From the NCBI GenBank assembly GCA_001766655.1, contig MJCC01000007.1, forward strand, positions 758,447-822,446: a stretch of 64,000 bases of DNA. The letters run 5' to 3'. The DNA is from Phytomonas francai (Eukaryota; Euglenozoa; Kinetoplastea; Trypanosomatida; Trypanosomatidae). Numbering within the stretch: position 1 is the stretch's first letter; the number at the start of each line of letters is the position of its first letter. The translations under genes were made by a program, and so were the position numbers. A model generated the notes under the pieces. It did not search any database. It worked only from the letters and a program-made list of their open reading frames with translations, and had not been told where the DNA came from. Below are positions 36,101 to 44,418 of the stretch, one piece after another.

Positions 36101-37883
36101 CTCCCTTCTGCTTAAGGATGTATCGGTGACAGTTGCACCCAGTTCTCTAGACATGTTTGGTGACTCTCTCATCGTATCCCAGCCAGCCAACAGCGGCTGT
36201 TTCTCAATCCTTAGTGTCAGCCAAAGGCAGATGACGCGTGAACTACCACTGGCACAGCTTCTTGGGCGACCGCGCCGCGCCCGATTCTGTGGACCCTACC
36301 CAATGATCGTGGAGGGTAGCTCTGTGTGCATATTCTCCGACTCCCAGAAAGTCTCGCTGCCGCATGACGGTCTTGTCGGGGCCGTAGACTGCTCAACCGA
36401 CGGGCAACTGGTGGCGTCGGCGGTGTGCGGCGTGCTCTGGTTGTGGAAGAGCACCGGTGCGCTGCTGCATCGCATTGACGTGTCGCTTAACCGGATCGCA
36501 CGCCTCTCCTTCAATCCCACGGGCTTTGCGTTGGTGGTGGAGCGAGCGGACGGTGCCACGGTGTGGCAAATCGACACAGGGATGCCCCTCACACAGCTCC
36601 TGAACCCCTTCGGAGAGGAGTATGGCGCGGTGAGCTTGGACGCCTGGTTCGGCGGCAATGGTAGCCTGCTTGTGGGCCGCGTTGGTCGACATGCGGTCGT
36701 GTGGCACGCTGAAAGCGGAGCGCCACTGGGTGCCCTCGCAGCCCAAGATGGCGTCTTTACGCAGATATGCGAGCAAAACAATGTGATCTACGCCACCCTC
36801 AGCAGTGTTGGGGAGATCAAGGTTTTCAATCCCGTCATGGCCCCGCTGCCGTCTGTGCAGGAGGCAAAGAGTGGGGCAGTTGATAGTGGCTGCCTCTGGA
36901 ATCGCCGGGTCTCGAGTTCTGGCATCAAAACTGTCTCCATGAGTCCCCTTCCAGGGTCCCAGCTTGTCGTCTGTGTAGATCACAACGGGCGGCTCTATGT
37001 CTTTTCGGCGAATTCTGGTGAGCGTCTTGATCGCGCGATGGAACCCCAACAGCAAGATGCACCCGTGCATGACGCGGTGGTGGCAGGTCCGAGGCTCGTC
37101 GCTTACGTCACTTATGCCAGCCCGTGCGTGTTTTTCCTCATTTTCCCTGAAGACGCCGCCCCTGGGACTCCAGCAGCCGTCACGTCGCGCCCGCTGCCAA
37201 GAGAACTGTTATGGGTACCAGAAGTGGACGCACATCTGTATGCCTCTCACAGCGAGCCGTCGTATGTGGGATTGGCGTATGCCTACCACGCTTGGAATCG
37301 AATGATTGTGTATAAAATTGACACCCCTAGTCTGTGTTTTCAGCTTATCAGCGGAGGAAAATTTATTTTTTCCTCTTTCCTGGAACAATACGCCTATACT
37401 GTCGACAAAGGGCAGTGGATACGGTTGTGGAACCTGTCGAAAGGGCTTGAGCGGACATCCCATCAGCATCGCCATCCTATAGTAGCGGCGGCAGAGTGCA
37501 GAGGGGTTAAGAATGCATTGTTGTGCCTCGATAGTACCGAAACAATCTATTGTGTAGGTATTCGTAAAATTTCATCCCCAGTGCACGCCAGTTTTGTTCT
37601 CACAAAGATTGAACGCCCGAATCTCCGCTGCCACCGCTCTCTCCATCTCGTGCATGTCATGGCTTGCATAAAGGAAAGCATCGTCTTTCTACACGCCTGT
37701 AGTGATGAAAAAACGATGCGGCTTTGTATCACGGCAGCGAATCGCGATGATACGTTGCATAAGACGACGATTCATGGGATCAACTGCATTAGTGTTGGGG
37801 TAAGGAATAACGAGGAAGTGCTTGCTATCGGGTGCACAGATGGCCGCCTACTTTTCTATCGTGTTGAAGAGCCCATGGTCTAA
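33144..37883 (+). CDS. LRR-NACHT-WD40 protein (STAND NTPase-like, NWD/TEP1-type)
   Basis: This is a single 1579-residue frame. Residues about 60-130 form two to three ribonuclease-inhibitor-type leucine-rich repeats (LKKLILPQNDI, LRSVDLSSTNL, LVEVRLDNSDV). Residues about 170-310 resemble the DUF4062 segment that precedes NACHT in NWD1 and TEP1. A NACHT/STAND domain begins near 415; its P-loop reads GVAGAGKG (422-429), with Gly at 429 where Ser/Thr normally binds Mg-NTP. The expected Walker B strand (VAVIVSRVDRLD, about 500-512) has Ser where the first Asp is usual. A helical region leads into a C-terminal half (about 900-1579) of WD40-type beta-propeller repeats. Proteins of this type act as oligomerising switches or large scaffolds. 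Here the nucleotide site looks degenerate, so a scaffold role is possible. Cellular role unknown. Confidence 0.85.
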   Translation: MEGALDYGKQLYIQCCLRRKAKPSKEIIAQVDRPDVVLLDVIDTSQTLIGRSGVLAILDFASQHRCLKKLILPQNDIDTACVEHLCTILKERNSSLRSVDLSSTNLSVPAMRALWETARSVNTLVEVRLDNSDVPQEWAERLVHQLSKNRELQERLAAPRHLVHNSIDFVSKWHTTFVLLISTSDRQMELYNRHVLQVLSPPAAALRRRLASIIVGTDETKEHILKKVQYCCEEHPQRRVWCVVLLDGTPLTNVQRLALDMVLAAQALVKKELSDLVESLFVYYPIKEESINDLKPIISLALPPSAWLALTGCDDKQRIEWASMTQCDAYVLTPEIYKLRCQSDLLSSLRRAYLAGSDEDRNNCTEVTGSAREVHQTINLGARSMSTVVNPDLANVKRLSKTVLKYIQADPEEPGTPLLIHGVAGAGKGELLRHLSQSLQVDTDVCSVCFLEIDSPNGGVVTFLYKVLQLLSPTAAQRHYYTTMALLLAVKEAAASYVGSKRVAVIVSRVDRLDLCGLEDATCVDWVPSLLSPRLRVVLSFDTCPTLLEQLRQRSPQPWEYLVYPTDDAEGVDAYCSMLKKKGLCLPGVTRGQTEAGLSLTEKSYAHKPDSHRMFYSRLAAAYTEYLLEANAVKSEEEVALLIQEKLPGTVEELIRSSCQHVAAAHGQITLSWILLSLTICPLSTMDIEEVCEQLGRCPAHTSVPTLLYLVVFGLIEFDNRANACLSHYAICAPIVLDLYACELDRVSVAVETHLRLMTGQYMDVHNIFRHLIPLMLSNGNFNAVMKLLSDADLLDRMLSRKDEGFYHTMEAFFRLTSACDLVDKLASAGQPLEGVTLDRGQIECFLREIQLTRGPGLLQRCILSHSESQLHRSARQKLGCEGGGVPYSVLVPLKTYAQDQSSVTLTSASMLPVIHIHCRGDYLVASTLGDVTVYHTQTLAEIVHMDSPFKGTKGNAILGSFVSIGPRVVILASTEIFLWNFGADASLLLKDVSVTVAPSSLDMFGDSLIVSQPANSGCFSILSVSQRQMTRELPLAQLLGRPRRARFCGPYPMIVEGSSVCIFSDSQKVSLPHDGLVGAVDCSTDGQLVASAVCGVLWLWKSTGALLHRIDVSLNRIARLSFNPTGFALVVERADGATVWQIDTGMPLTQLLNPFGEEYGAVSLDAWFGGNGSLLVGRVGRHAVVWHAESGAPLGALAAQDGVFTQICEQNNVIYATLSSVGEIKVFNPVMAPLPSVQEAKSGAVDSGCLWNRRVSSSGIKTVSMSPLPGSQLVVCVDHNGRLYVFSANSGERLDRAMEPQQQDAPVHDAVVAGPRLVAYVTYASPCVFFLIFPEDAAPGTPAAVTSRPLPRELLWVPEVDAHLYASHSEPSYVGLAYAYHAWNRMIVYKIDTPSLCFQLISGGKFIFSSFLEQYAYTVDKGQWIRLWNLSKGLERTSHQHRHPIVAAAECRGVKNALLCLDSTETIYCVGIRKISSPVHASFVLTKIERPNLRCHRSLHLVHVMACIKESIVFLHACSDEKTMRLCITAANRDDTLHKTTIHGINCISVGVRNNEEVLAIGCTDGRLLFYRVEEPMV

Positions 37884-38043
37884 AAGATGTCACCTTATAC
37901 TCTGTCCACCATTACCCTCTCTCACTTTCGAATATTAAACATGATTTTATCGTTTTAATCCACCATGGTAAGTCTCAGAATGATAATCTTTTCCCCACAT
38001 GGAGGGAAAGATGAAATAATAAATGTAAAGTATTGTCACTAAC

Positions 38044-38074
<31 letters not shown>

Positions 38075-38302
38075 TGTAGCTCACACTTGGAATTTTTCAT
38101 TAGTTTTACTAAATCTCAACAGCATATGTTGCGGTCAAACTCATACAACTCCATTCCGAATGTGAAAGATAATTCATACTTGGATATCTGTTTCAAGAGA
38201 GTGCAATTGCCTCCCTGTGATCTTTTTTTCTGTATTTATATTTTCCCCTTTTTTTTTTGAAGTTAATACACACAAAGAATTGTGGTGTAACTTTAAAAGA
38301 GT
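37884..38302. other. Intergenic region
   Basis: No gene is seen. It has a (TA)n(TG)n tract and T-rich sequence with T10 before 38262. Confidence 0.6.
38044..38075. repeat. (TA)n(TG)n compound microsatellite
   Basis: About ten TA units continuing into GTGTGTGCGTG. Confidence 0.88.
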
Positions 38303-38695
38303 ATGAATAGAAAACACACTAGCATTTCGAAGCGGCAAAGGAGTGAAACGACAAGTCCGTTGCCGTACAATAGGTCTTCTGCCTATCCACCCTCCATGGC
38401 AACACCCTGCCGCCCGATCAGCCTAGATCTTCTGGCAGCACCGACGCCGTGTGCGGCCTATTCCTCACGCTCAGTCTCCGTCTGCACAGGCGGAACTGAG
38501 GGTCTTTCAGACGATAGTGTGTTTATTTTAGATATTCGTGCAGGGAAAAGCTTGCACCATAAGCACCAGCAGAGCAATGAAAGTTGTGCTGCTGTCCATT
38601 CTAATAATATAGATCCTGAAGCTACGCAATGGCAGCGTGAGCTAAACGAGTTTTTTGCTCGGCTTGACCAAAGGCCCCTCCATTTGGTTCCATGA
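38303..38695 (+). CDS. Small hypothetical protein, 130 aa
   Basis: The frame runs from ATG 38303 to TGA. The first 100 residues are Ser/Thr/Pro-rich and probably disordered, with a basic N-terminus (NRKHTSISKRQR). The only ordered-looking part is a C-terminal amphipathic helix, EATQWQRELNEFFARLDQRP. It sits in register with the other genes of the unit and has normal codon use. I do not recognise it; a short regulatory or adaptor protein acting through its C-terminal helix would fit. Confidence 0.6.
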   Translation: MNRKHTSISKRQRSETTSPLPYNRSSAYPPSMATPCRPISLDLLAAPTPCAAYSSRSVSVCTGGTEGLSDDSVFILDIRAGKSLHHKHQQSNESCAAVHSNNIDPEATQWQRELNEFFARLDQRPLHLVP

Positions 38696-39368
38696 GAGAG
38701 ACCTTAAAATCATAGATTTATGATATATATCTATATATCAATATTTTTTCCCATCTAGAGGTGCGTAACTTCTGTTACACTTAGGGTACACTTTTTTCCC
38801 GTTGAGACTCACGATTTTTACTTCGATTTTATGACGTGTTTTTTACTCCTATTATCTTTGCGAGTTTATTGCTTGGTTCCTCTTCTTTCCAGTTTAAACA
38901 CGCTTCTCCTCATAAGTCAGAACTTTTACTTTTCCTTTTTTTAGATCGCAACATCTTATAGATATAGAGGCTAATCTAACTATGCGTTTATGTATTAACT
39001 AGATATCATCTTTTATTATTATTATTATACTCGTTAAAAAGTAAGTTATTTGTAAGTATGAATCGACGACAATTAACACAGCATAATGATAATGATGTGA
39101 AGAAAATAATTATGAAGTTCATCGACCTCAGACCATCGTGGATGGCCCTATAGTAAATGTTCAACAAACAACTCCTCTTTTTTGTCATACCATATTGACC
39201 TTTCTCCACCCATCCCTTCCGCTTCTATCCCACGAAGCTTCATAGCTAGAACGATTTAAAGAAGAAGAAGAAAATAAATAGACCGAAATACCTGTCGAAC
39301 GTGTCGCATTTGTTTATTTGTTTGACCAGCAAGGAAAGCGCAAAGAGGCACAAAAGACCAAACAAAAA
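38696..39368. other. Intergenic region, 0.7 kb
   Basis: No gene is seen. It is AT-rich with a TATATATCTATATATC palindrome near 38722-38738, a TTA/TTAT repeat near 39013-39026, and a T-rich stretch ending in GACCAG before the next gene. Confidence 0.6.
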
Positions 39369-39968
39369 ATGTCCCGTGACGATCTGAACCGTCGCCGGCT
39401 TCGCGGGCTCTACGACCGCAACCGGCGCCGCGTGATGACGCTGGCGGATGCCCGGGACCGTGGCCGCGGGGGCGGGGGCGGGGGCGGCCCCGACGCCGGC
39501 GACTACGCGCCGCGGCGGTACATCGTCAGCGAGCGTCGCACGCGGACGGAGGGCTTCGGCCGCGGCGGGGTGCAGGTCCGGCAGGTCATCCGCCGCGTCA
39601 CACGGCTGCCGCCGCCCGAGCGGTTCGGCGGACGCGGGCTCTTCCGCCGCGGCAACCGCGACCGCTTCCGCCGCGACGGCGACGACGACCGGGCGCTGCT
39701 GCGGGACCGCGGCTGGCACGAGCCCCGCGGCGGCGATCGCGGACGCGGGCAGGGGCGGGGGGCGCGGCTCGGCCAGGCCGCGCGCAGCCGCCGGCGCCTC
39801 TGGCAACGCCAGCGTCCTCCGCGCCAGACGCGAGGTAGCGGCGGGGGGTACAACCAACGAAACCGAGACGACCGCCGTGGGGGCCAGGGAAAAGGGCGCC
39901 CCGCGCGCGAAAGGGTTCCGACACGTGAACAGCTCGACGCTCAGCTCGACAGGTTTCGAGCGAACTAG
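39369..39968 (+). CDS. RGG-rich RNA-binding protein, FoP/ALY-like
   Basis: The protein has 199 residues from ATG 39369 and is extremely rich in Arg and Gly, with many RGG/RG units (GRGGGGGGGPD near 35, GDRGRGQGRG near 125). Short helical starts appear at the N-terminus (MSRDDLNRRRLRGLYDRN) and the C-terminus (TREQLDAQLDRFRAN). The C-terminal peptide closely resembles the LDxxLDxY motif of Friend-of-PRMT1/CHTOP and ALY/REF export adaptors, which binds the helicase UAP56. The RGG units are natural substrates of arginine methyltransferases. An mRNA-export or mRNP role is therefore inferred. No RRM is present, so it is not a full ALY. GC content is very high across the gene. Confidence 0.8.
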   Translation: MSRDDLNRRRLRGLYDRNRRRVMTLADARDRGRGGGGGGGPDAGDYAPRRYIVSERRTRTEGFGRGGVQVRQVIRRVTRLPPPERFGGRGLFRRGNRDRFRRDGDDDRALLRDRGWHEPRGGDRGRGQGRGARLGQAARSRRRLWQRQRPPRQTRGSGGGYNQRNRDDRRGGQGKGRPARERVPTREQLDAQLDRFRAN

Positions 39969-40382
39969 TGTGATGTGTGGTGAAGGGGAAAGTAGTGATG
40001 AGACGTGTCAGACAGTATAAAGGGGCTGGAATTCGCAGCCTGACAACTTACCGTCTGCTAAGAAGACATGGCGAAAAAAAAATAAAAAGGCGTGCAATAT
40101 GAAATATAGGATATATACTTATTTTTATAGGTATATGTGTAGGGAATCAATTTGAGGCCAGGCGACATTTTAAGTCTTGATCCGTAAAAAGATAAAAAGT
40201 ACGACCGAGAATTTTAAAAAAAAAAAAAAAGGATAAACAAACCCCTATTTAGAGTCTATTGGGTTCGGCACCTATGTATTACTGCAATACTCATGTGAAA
40301 TGGATAATGCAACCCTGTTGAAGGCGGCGTACTCCTGCTCGAGAAACGGTTCCACACGGATCCATCGCTAGTGCTTTCGCCA

Positions 40383-40400
40383 TCTCTCTCTCTCTCTCTC
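40383..40400 (+). promoter_or_regulatory. (TC)9 tract, possible trans-splice signal
   Basis: A pure TC tract followed by CTGCTTCAG, so that the first AG (40408-40409) lies ten bases downstream. This is the arrangement of a trypanosomatid trans-splice acceptor, although no firm gene follows. Confidence 0.45.
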
Positions 40401-40428
40401 CTGCTTCAGGTCCCAATCGTTGAAATCT

Positions 40429-40725
40429 ATGATGCGCCTTCTTTTCCTCTTCTTTTATGTCTTTTTGCTATCCGGTGGTCATTTTTGAGTAACATGCAAT
40501 GTGAACGTTGGCAGACACAGTGCAGAAAAAAAAAAGGACAAGAAGGTCGATATGCAATGTGTATCTTGTCAAATGCAACTCCAGTGGCTGAACTCCTTTG
40601 GTCATTCTATCACACTGCGGCCTTTTGTCGCCCGTGGTACCTTGCACTTACCTGGATATGCGCGAGACCCTACCCTTCGCATGATGCAGATAGGCACTCA
40701 GGACTTCCTCCGCACCATTCTATAG
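40429..40725 (+). other. Possible small gene or pseudogene interrupted by one in-frame TGA
   Basis: The first ATG after the possible acceptor at 40408 opens a 19-codon frame encoding a signal-peptide-like sequence (RLLFLFFYVFLLSGG). It stops at TGA 40486-40488, and the same frame stays open for 78 more codons to TAG 40723-40725, including a CVSCQ segment. Read past the TGA, this would be a secreted or membrane protein of about 98 residues. No SECIS element or homology is recognised. It may be a pseudogene or chance. Confidence 0.25.
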
Positions 40726-41259
40726 AAAAAAAACTAAGCTACTTATTCCTCATTACTTTTTCGTTTCTATTCTCTCTATCGTTGCACTTTTCCATGAGTC
40801 ATGATTGTTTGTATGTGTTTTTCATCAAAATATGCCAGATTTTTTCTTTTAGCTCAATTCCACGGTATAGACACTATTCTCGGAAGTACTATCGCGACTT
40901 TGGCGCATTGTGTTCGTTTCTAGATCGAATCGAGGGAAATCGATGCATATTTTTGCTCTCTCACTGGATAACCCCTAGCGACGTAATCAAAATATTGATA
41001 CAGGTCTCCCCCATTACTCACGCAACGCTCACTTCAAGCTATTTTATCTTTGCTTTCATATGTGTCTAAGCTTCCCAATACATAAACGCACGGGTTACTA
41101 AATGCTCTGAAACGATGCAAAATACATTAAAAGGTTGTATGTGCATTGATCTGGAAATTCCATTATGATGTACATGTAGCCGTACCAGTAGGATTCATCA
41201 AGCTCAAAGCACAAGCCTTTGCTCGTCAAAATGTATACCATAAAATATATTTGGAACTT

Positions 41260-41261
<2 letters not shown>

Positions 41262-41310
<49 letters not shown>
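41262..41310. repeat. (TC)n(TA)n compound microsatellite
   Basis: About 16 TC units continuing directly into about 8 TA units. Confidence 0.9.
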
Positions 41311-41624
41311 GTATGTATATATGAATCTATTTGCTAATAATGCCGCTATTCTTCCTATTGTGATAATGTTGGATATTCTCCTTTTGTTTGACTACATTTC
41401 CCTTTGTAATACTGTAAGTATGATTTAAAAAATCATTCATCTATATTTAAAACCAAAACCATGTATTGTGTGAAGAGTAGTGCCCATTAATTTATTCATT
41501 GCTCAAATCTTTATTATACGATGCAAAATTCACATCAGCAAATAACTAAATAGATTAAACAACGAACAGTGATCTTCATTTTTTTTTTAAGTGATTGGAT
41601 TTTTATAAACAAAGTGATAAAACA

Positions 41625-42893
41625 ATGGCGGACTTATATATACGAACGACACTTACCTTAGACTCTAGCAAGCAGTACTTTTGTCCCCCAGATGCGATTG
41701 ACTACCGCTCTCATCCCGGCGCGCGGGCACATGATGACATCACAATTTTCGAGTCTATGAAAACCACTGAAGCTGAGCCTGTGGAGGACCTTAGTATCAT
41801 GAAGTCCTCCATTTACAGCTATAAGAATCGAAAGATTATCACACAGTGGCTTCGCGATGTATGCGCTGCATTCCATCTAAAAAGCACTACATTGTGTCTA
41901 TCAATACAACTGACCGACGCCTACTTGCTAGGAAAGATGCATGTCATTGGGATTGACCGCTGTCAGCTGGCGGCCGTAGCGTGCCTGTGGATAGCTGCGA
42001 AGTTTGAGGAAGTGGATACAGACTTGCCAGGAATCTCGAAAATTGTGGGGGTTTGCGATAATGCCTACAGTGCTAATCAGGTGCTGGACATGGAGGAGAG
42101 CATCCTCCATTTTTTCAAATGGTGTCTCCCTCACACAACCATAGTCAACCATCTGTATCTGCAGATACATATGATTAATAACGCGTCGCTGGTAGTATTG
42201 AATAAGTTAAGTGAGAAGTCGAAACCAAATGAGAACTCAGTGCTGGTGAAGCTGCTCACTATTGATCAAAATTACCAGTGGGTGTGGAGTAGTATCGTTC
42301 TTAACGCGAACGCCACGATTAAGAAGGTATTACCGCAGCTCTGCATGGGGGACGGGATACCGCTGACGTCTTCGATTGAAGTGTATCAATTATTCGGCGT
42401 CGACTTTTTGCTCGCGCAGTGCGTAAAATGGAGCACGAAAATTGAGGAACTTCCAGGAGATGGAAATGGTGAGGTGCGCCTCTATTTATCCCCAACGAAC
42501 TCCCAAATGGCATCTATTTTCGTAGAAAACGATGGATACACCTTTCTGCGTTTGGTCAACTATAATTTTCTAGATTTGTGCAACTTTCTGATGCAGAACA
42601 TCGTTCTGCATGTTGAATTCCTTCGATTAAGGAGCCATGTTAATGCCCTTGGGGTTCTCGGTCTCGCGCTGTGTCTCTCGAGTTCGAGTGAATTAAAGGA
42701 GAAAAAGACGACTATTCAGCACATTGTAAAAACGCTAAAGATATCCCCTTCTCAAGCCCTGGCTGCTGCGGACCTCTTGTGCACCAAGTACATAGATATA
42801 ATAGACTCCCTGCCACCGAGTCCCTCCCTCCTGGCACCGCCTGATGACATACGAAAACGGCTTTCGTTTTGCTTTGATCGACAGCTTCCATAA
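41625..42893 (+). CDS. Cyclin-domain protein
   Basis: The protein has 422 residues from ATG 41625. Residues about 70-170 are a cyclin N-terminal fold: RKIITQWLRDVCAAFHL matches the first helix of the cyclin box, followed by LTDAYLLGK, CQLAAVACLWIAAKFEE (the most conserved cyclin segment) and ILHFFKWCLPHTT. The C-terminal half has a second, weaker helical bundle (about 300-400). Cyclins activate CRK kinases in kinetoplastids. The box looks like that of mitotic B-type cyclins, but I cannot assign a CYC number. No D-box (RxxL) near the N-terminus is obvious. Confidence 0.88.
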   Translation: MADLYIRTTLTLDSSKQYFCPPDAIDYRSHPGARAHDDITIFESMKTTEAEPVEDLSIMKSSIYSYKNRKIITQWLRDVCAAFHLKSTTLCLSIQLTDAYLLGKMHVIGIDRCQLAAVACLWIAAKFEEVDTDLPGISKIVGVCDNAYSANQVLDMEESILHFFKWCLPHTTIVNHLYLQIHMINNASLVVLNKLSEKSKPNENSVLVKLLTIDQNYQWVWSSIVLNANATIKKVLPQLCMGDGIPLTSSIEVYQLFGVDFLLAQCVKWSTKIEELPGDGNGEVRLYLSPTNSQMASIFVENDGYTFLRLVNYNFLDLCNFLMQNIVLHVEFLRLRSHVNALGVLGLALCLSSSSELKEKKTTIQHIVKTLKISPSQALAAADLLCTKYIDIIDSLPPSPSLLAPPDDIRKRLSFCFDRQLP

Positions 42894-43183
42894 AAGTAGT
42901 GCCTAAAAATGCCTTATAAAGAAATAATAAGTGTCACATATTTTGTCAATAAACACACCTTATTAGCTTATTTTACATTTGCCTTGCGTACATTTAATAT
43001 AAACGCATGTTTGTTCTTGTTGCTTATTTAAAAAAAGGATGAAACTCTAGTGTTAGTCGTAGACTTCAGCCTAAGGTAGGTAGTTGGGGGACATTACATA
43101 TGATCTCTTCTCTTACGCTTGCTCTTCACTTCTTCGACCCTTTTATTACCATTTTCCCATAGACCCGACGAATCTTTCTATTA

Positions 43184-43897
43184 ATGCGGCGGGCCATTTG
43201 GTACCGCTTCCAATCAGGCGCCAACGTCCCCTTTGGGGTTCAATACAACGCGGCGAAAATGAAGAATTGGCCTTCTCAAAAAGTGCCAGCAAACTTCGCG
43301 TTCACAAAAGAGCAACGCCTCAAAGCTAAGGCCATGCCCAGAGACACGGGGAAGATACCCAGAGATTTCGTCCTGTCTGTTCTTTACCGCCACCAACCCT
43401 GTGAAGTGGGCACGCTCTGGGAGTACTGCATGAATGACCCTCAGATTGTTCTCGACAGCAAGCGCCACCTTCGCGACGTGCTTCAGCAGGCCAGAAACGA
43501 GGGCTTCATTAGTTTTGAGATGGACCCGGTCACGCACTGCTGGCTGTGCCATCTCACGCGGGAACGCTACGAGGAGGTCCGCCGCCTCGTGCGCGCGAGG
43601 AATGATGCAACCGAACAGAGCCTAAAGCTGAAGCCCGCTGCGGACGAAACGGCTAGTCTCTCCATGAGTTTTAAAGAAATGGACCGAGATACCAAAAAGA
43701 AGCATCTTGATCTGCTCACAGAGCAAGTTGCCGAGGTGGCGACTCACCTTAGGCGTTTCCAGCGAACAGAAATTGACTACCTCCCCTATACAGACCTTAA
43801 CGGTAAGGTGAATTTCATGTGGTGGTACGAAACAGTAGACACAAAGGCAGAGCTCCCGGCTTTCAATGAATCCATTGGTAAGGAGCTCGACAAGTAG
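43184..43897 (+). CDS. Kinetoplastid-type protein, 237 aa, probably mitochondrial
   Basis: ATG 43184 lies 22 bases after a good splice acceptor (TTTTCCCATAG, AG 43161-43162). The N-terminus is basic with aromatic residues (MRRAIWYRF), like a presequence. A helical winged-helix-like stretch covers about 55-130 (FVLSVLYRHQP, LWEYCMND, LRDVLQQARNEGFISFEMD), the spacing seen in several kinetoplastid mitoribosomal and editing-complex proteins. The C-terminal third is charged and helical, ending with WWYETVDTK. I propose a mitochondrial ribosomal or RNA-processing subunit, by look only. Confidence 0.75.
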   Translation: MRRAIWYRFQSGANVPFGVQYNAAKMKNWPSQKVPANFAFTKEQRLKAKAMPRDTGKIPRDFVLSVLYRHQPCEVGTLWEYCMNDPQIVLDSKRHLRDVLQQARNEGFISFEMDPVTHCWLCHLTRERYEEVRRLVRARNDATEQSLKLKPAADETASLSMSFKEMDRDTKKKHLDLLTEQVAEVATHLRRFQRTEIDYLPYTDLNGKVNFMWWYETVDTKAELPAFNESIGKELDK

Positions 43898-44418
43898 TGC
43901 CCCAAAGGAATAACAAGAAATATTCAGAGTGGTCTTAAAGAATGTTGTCAAAACCGACTTCAATATTGCACAGAATTAGTGGTATGGCTATTCTACATGT
44001 GTGCAGGTGTTTGCCTCTTTGCTTGTGTACCGAGAAACTAAAAGAGAATGACTTTGGCCCCAAGACCTTTCAAAAAGTGTTTTTTTGAGGTAAACTGGCG
44101 AATTCACAAATATATTCCCCCCTCCCCTCCTTTATTTTGGGTGTACACTGCAGTAACAAAAACACTTTCACTTTTTTAAAAAAAACGCATACTCCCTTCT
44201 GGCACCATTTTTCTCTTTTGGTTTTGTTGTCAAAATAACAATATCGATAGCTATAGTAAAGGTGATATATTGAAAAGCTCCAAAAAGCAATATATTTATG
44301 TGTATTAAAAAATACACATTTCTGTCTATTCAAAGTTGTATTGTGGTTCCTTTTGCTGGTGAGACTAACTATTGAAGAAACACCCCTTCTGTTATCAAAG
44401 TTGTTGCATCCTCCAGAA
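43898..44418. other. Intergenic region
   Basis: No gene is seen. It is T-rich on the coding strand, with T7 and A8-9 runs. An in-frame ATG is not present upstream of 44419 within this leader; the frame opens at TTG 44341. Confidence 0.55.

Larger units (their letters stand above)
39969..41624. other. Long intergenic region, 1.7 kb
   Basis: It has two (TC)n tracts (40383-40400 and 41262-41294), each able to act as a splice-site pyrimidine tract, and a (TA)n tract joined to the second. A T10-AAG before the cyclin gene gives an AG at 41590-41591. Pyrimidine-rich sequence between 40.4 and 41.1 kb keeps long frames open by composition; one of 191 codons from ATG 40494 is compositionally odd (Phe/Ser/Cys/His-rich) and I do not accept it. 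See the separate entry for 40429-40725. Confidence 0.6.

Noticed and set aside
40494..41069. 191-codon plus-strand frame in the 1.7 kb spacer
   Set aside because: Amino-acid content follows pyrimidine-rich DNA (Phe, Ser, Leu, Cys, His), with no domain or motif.
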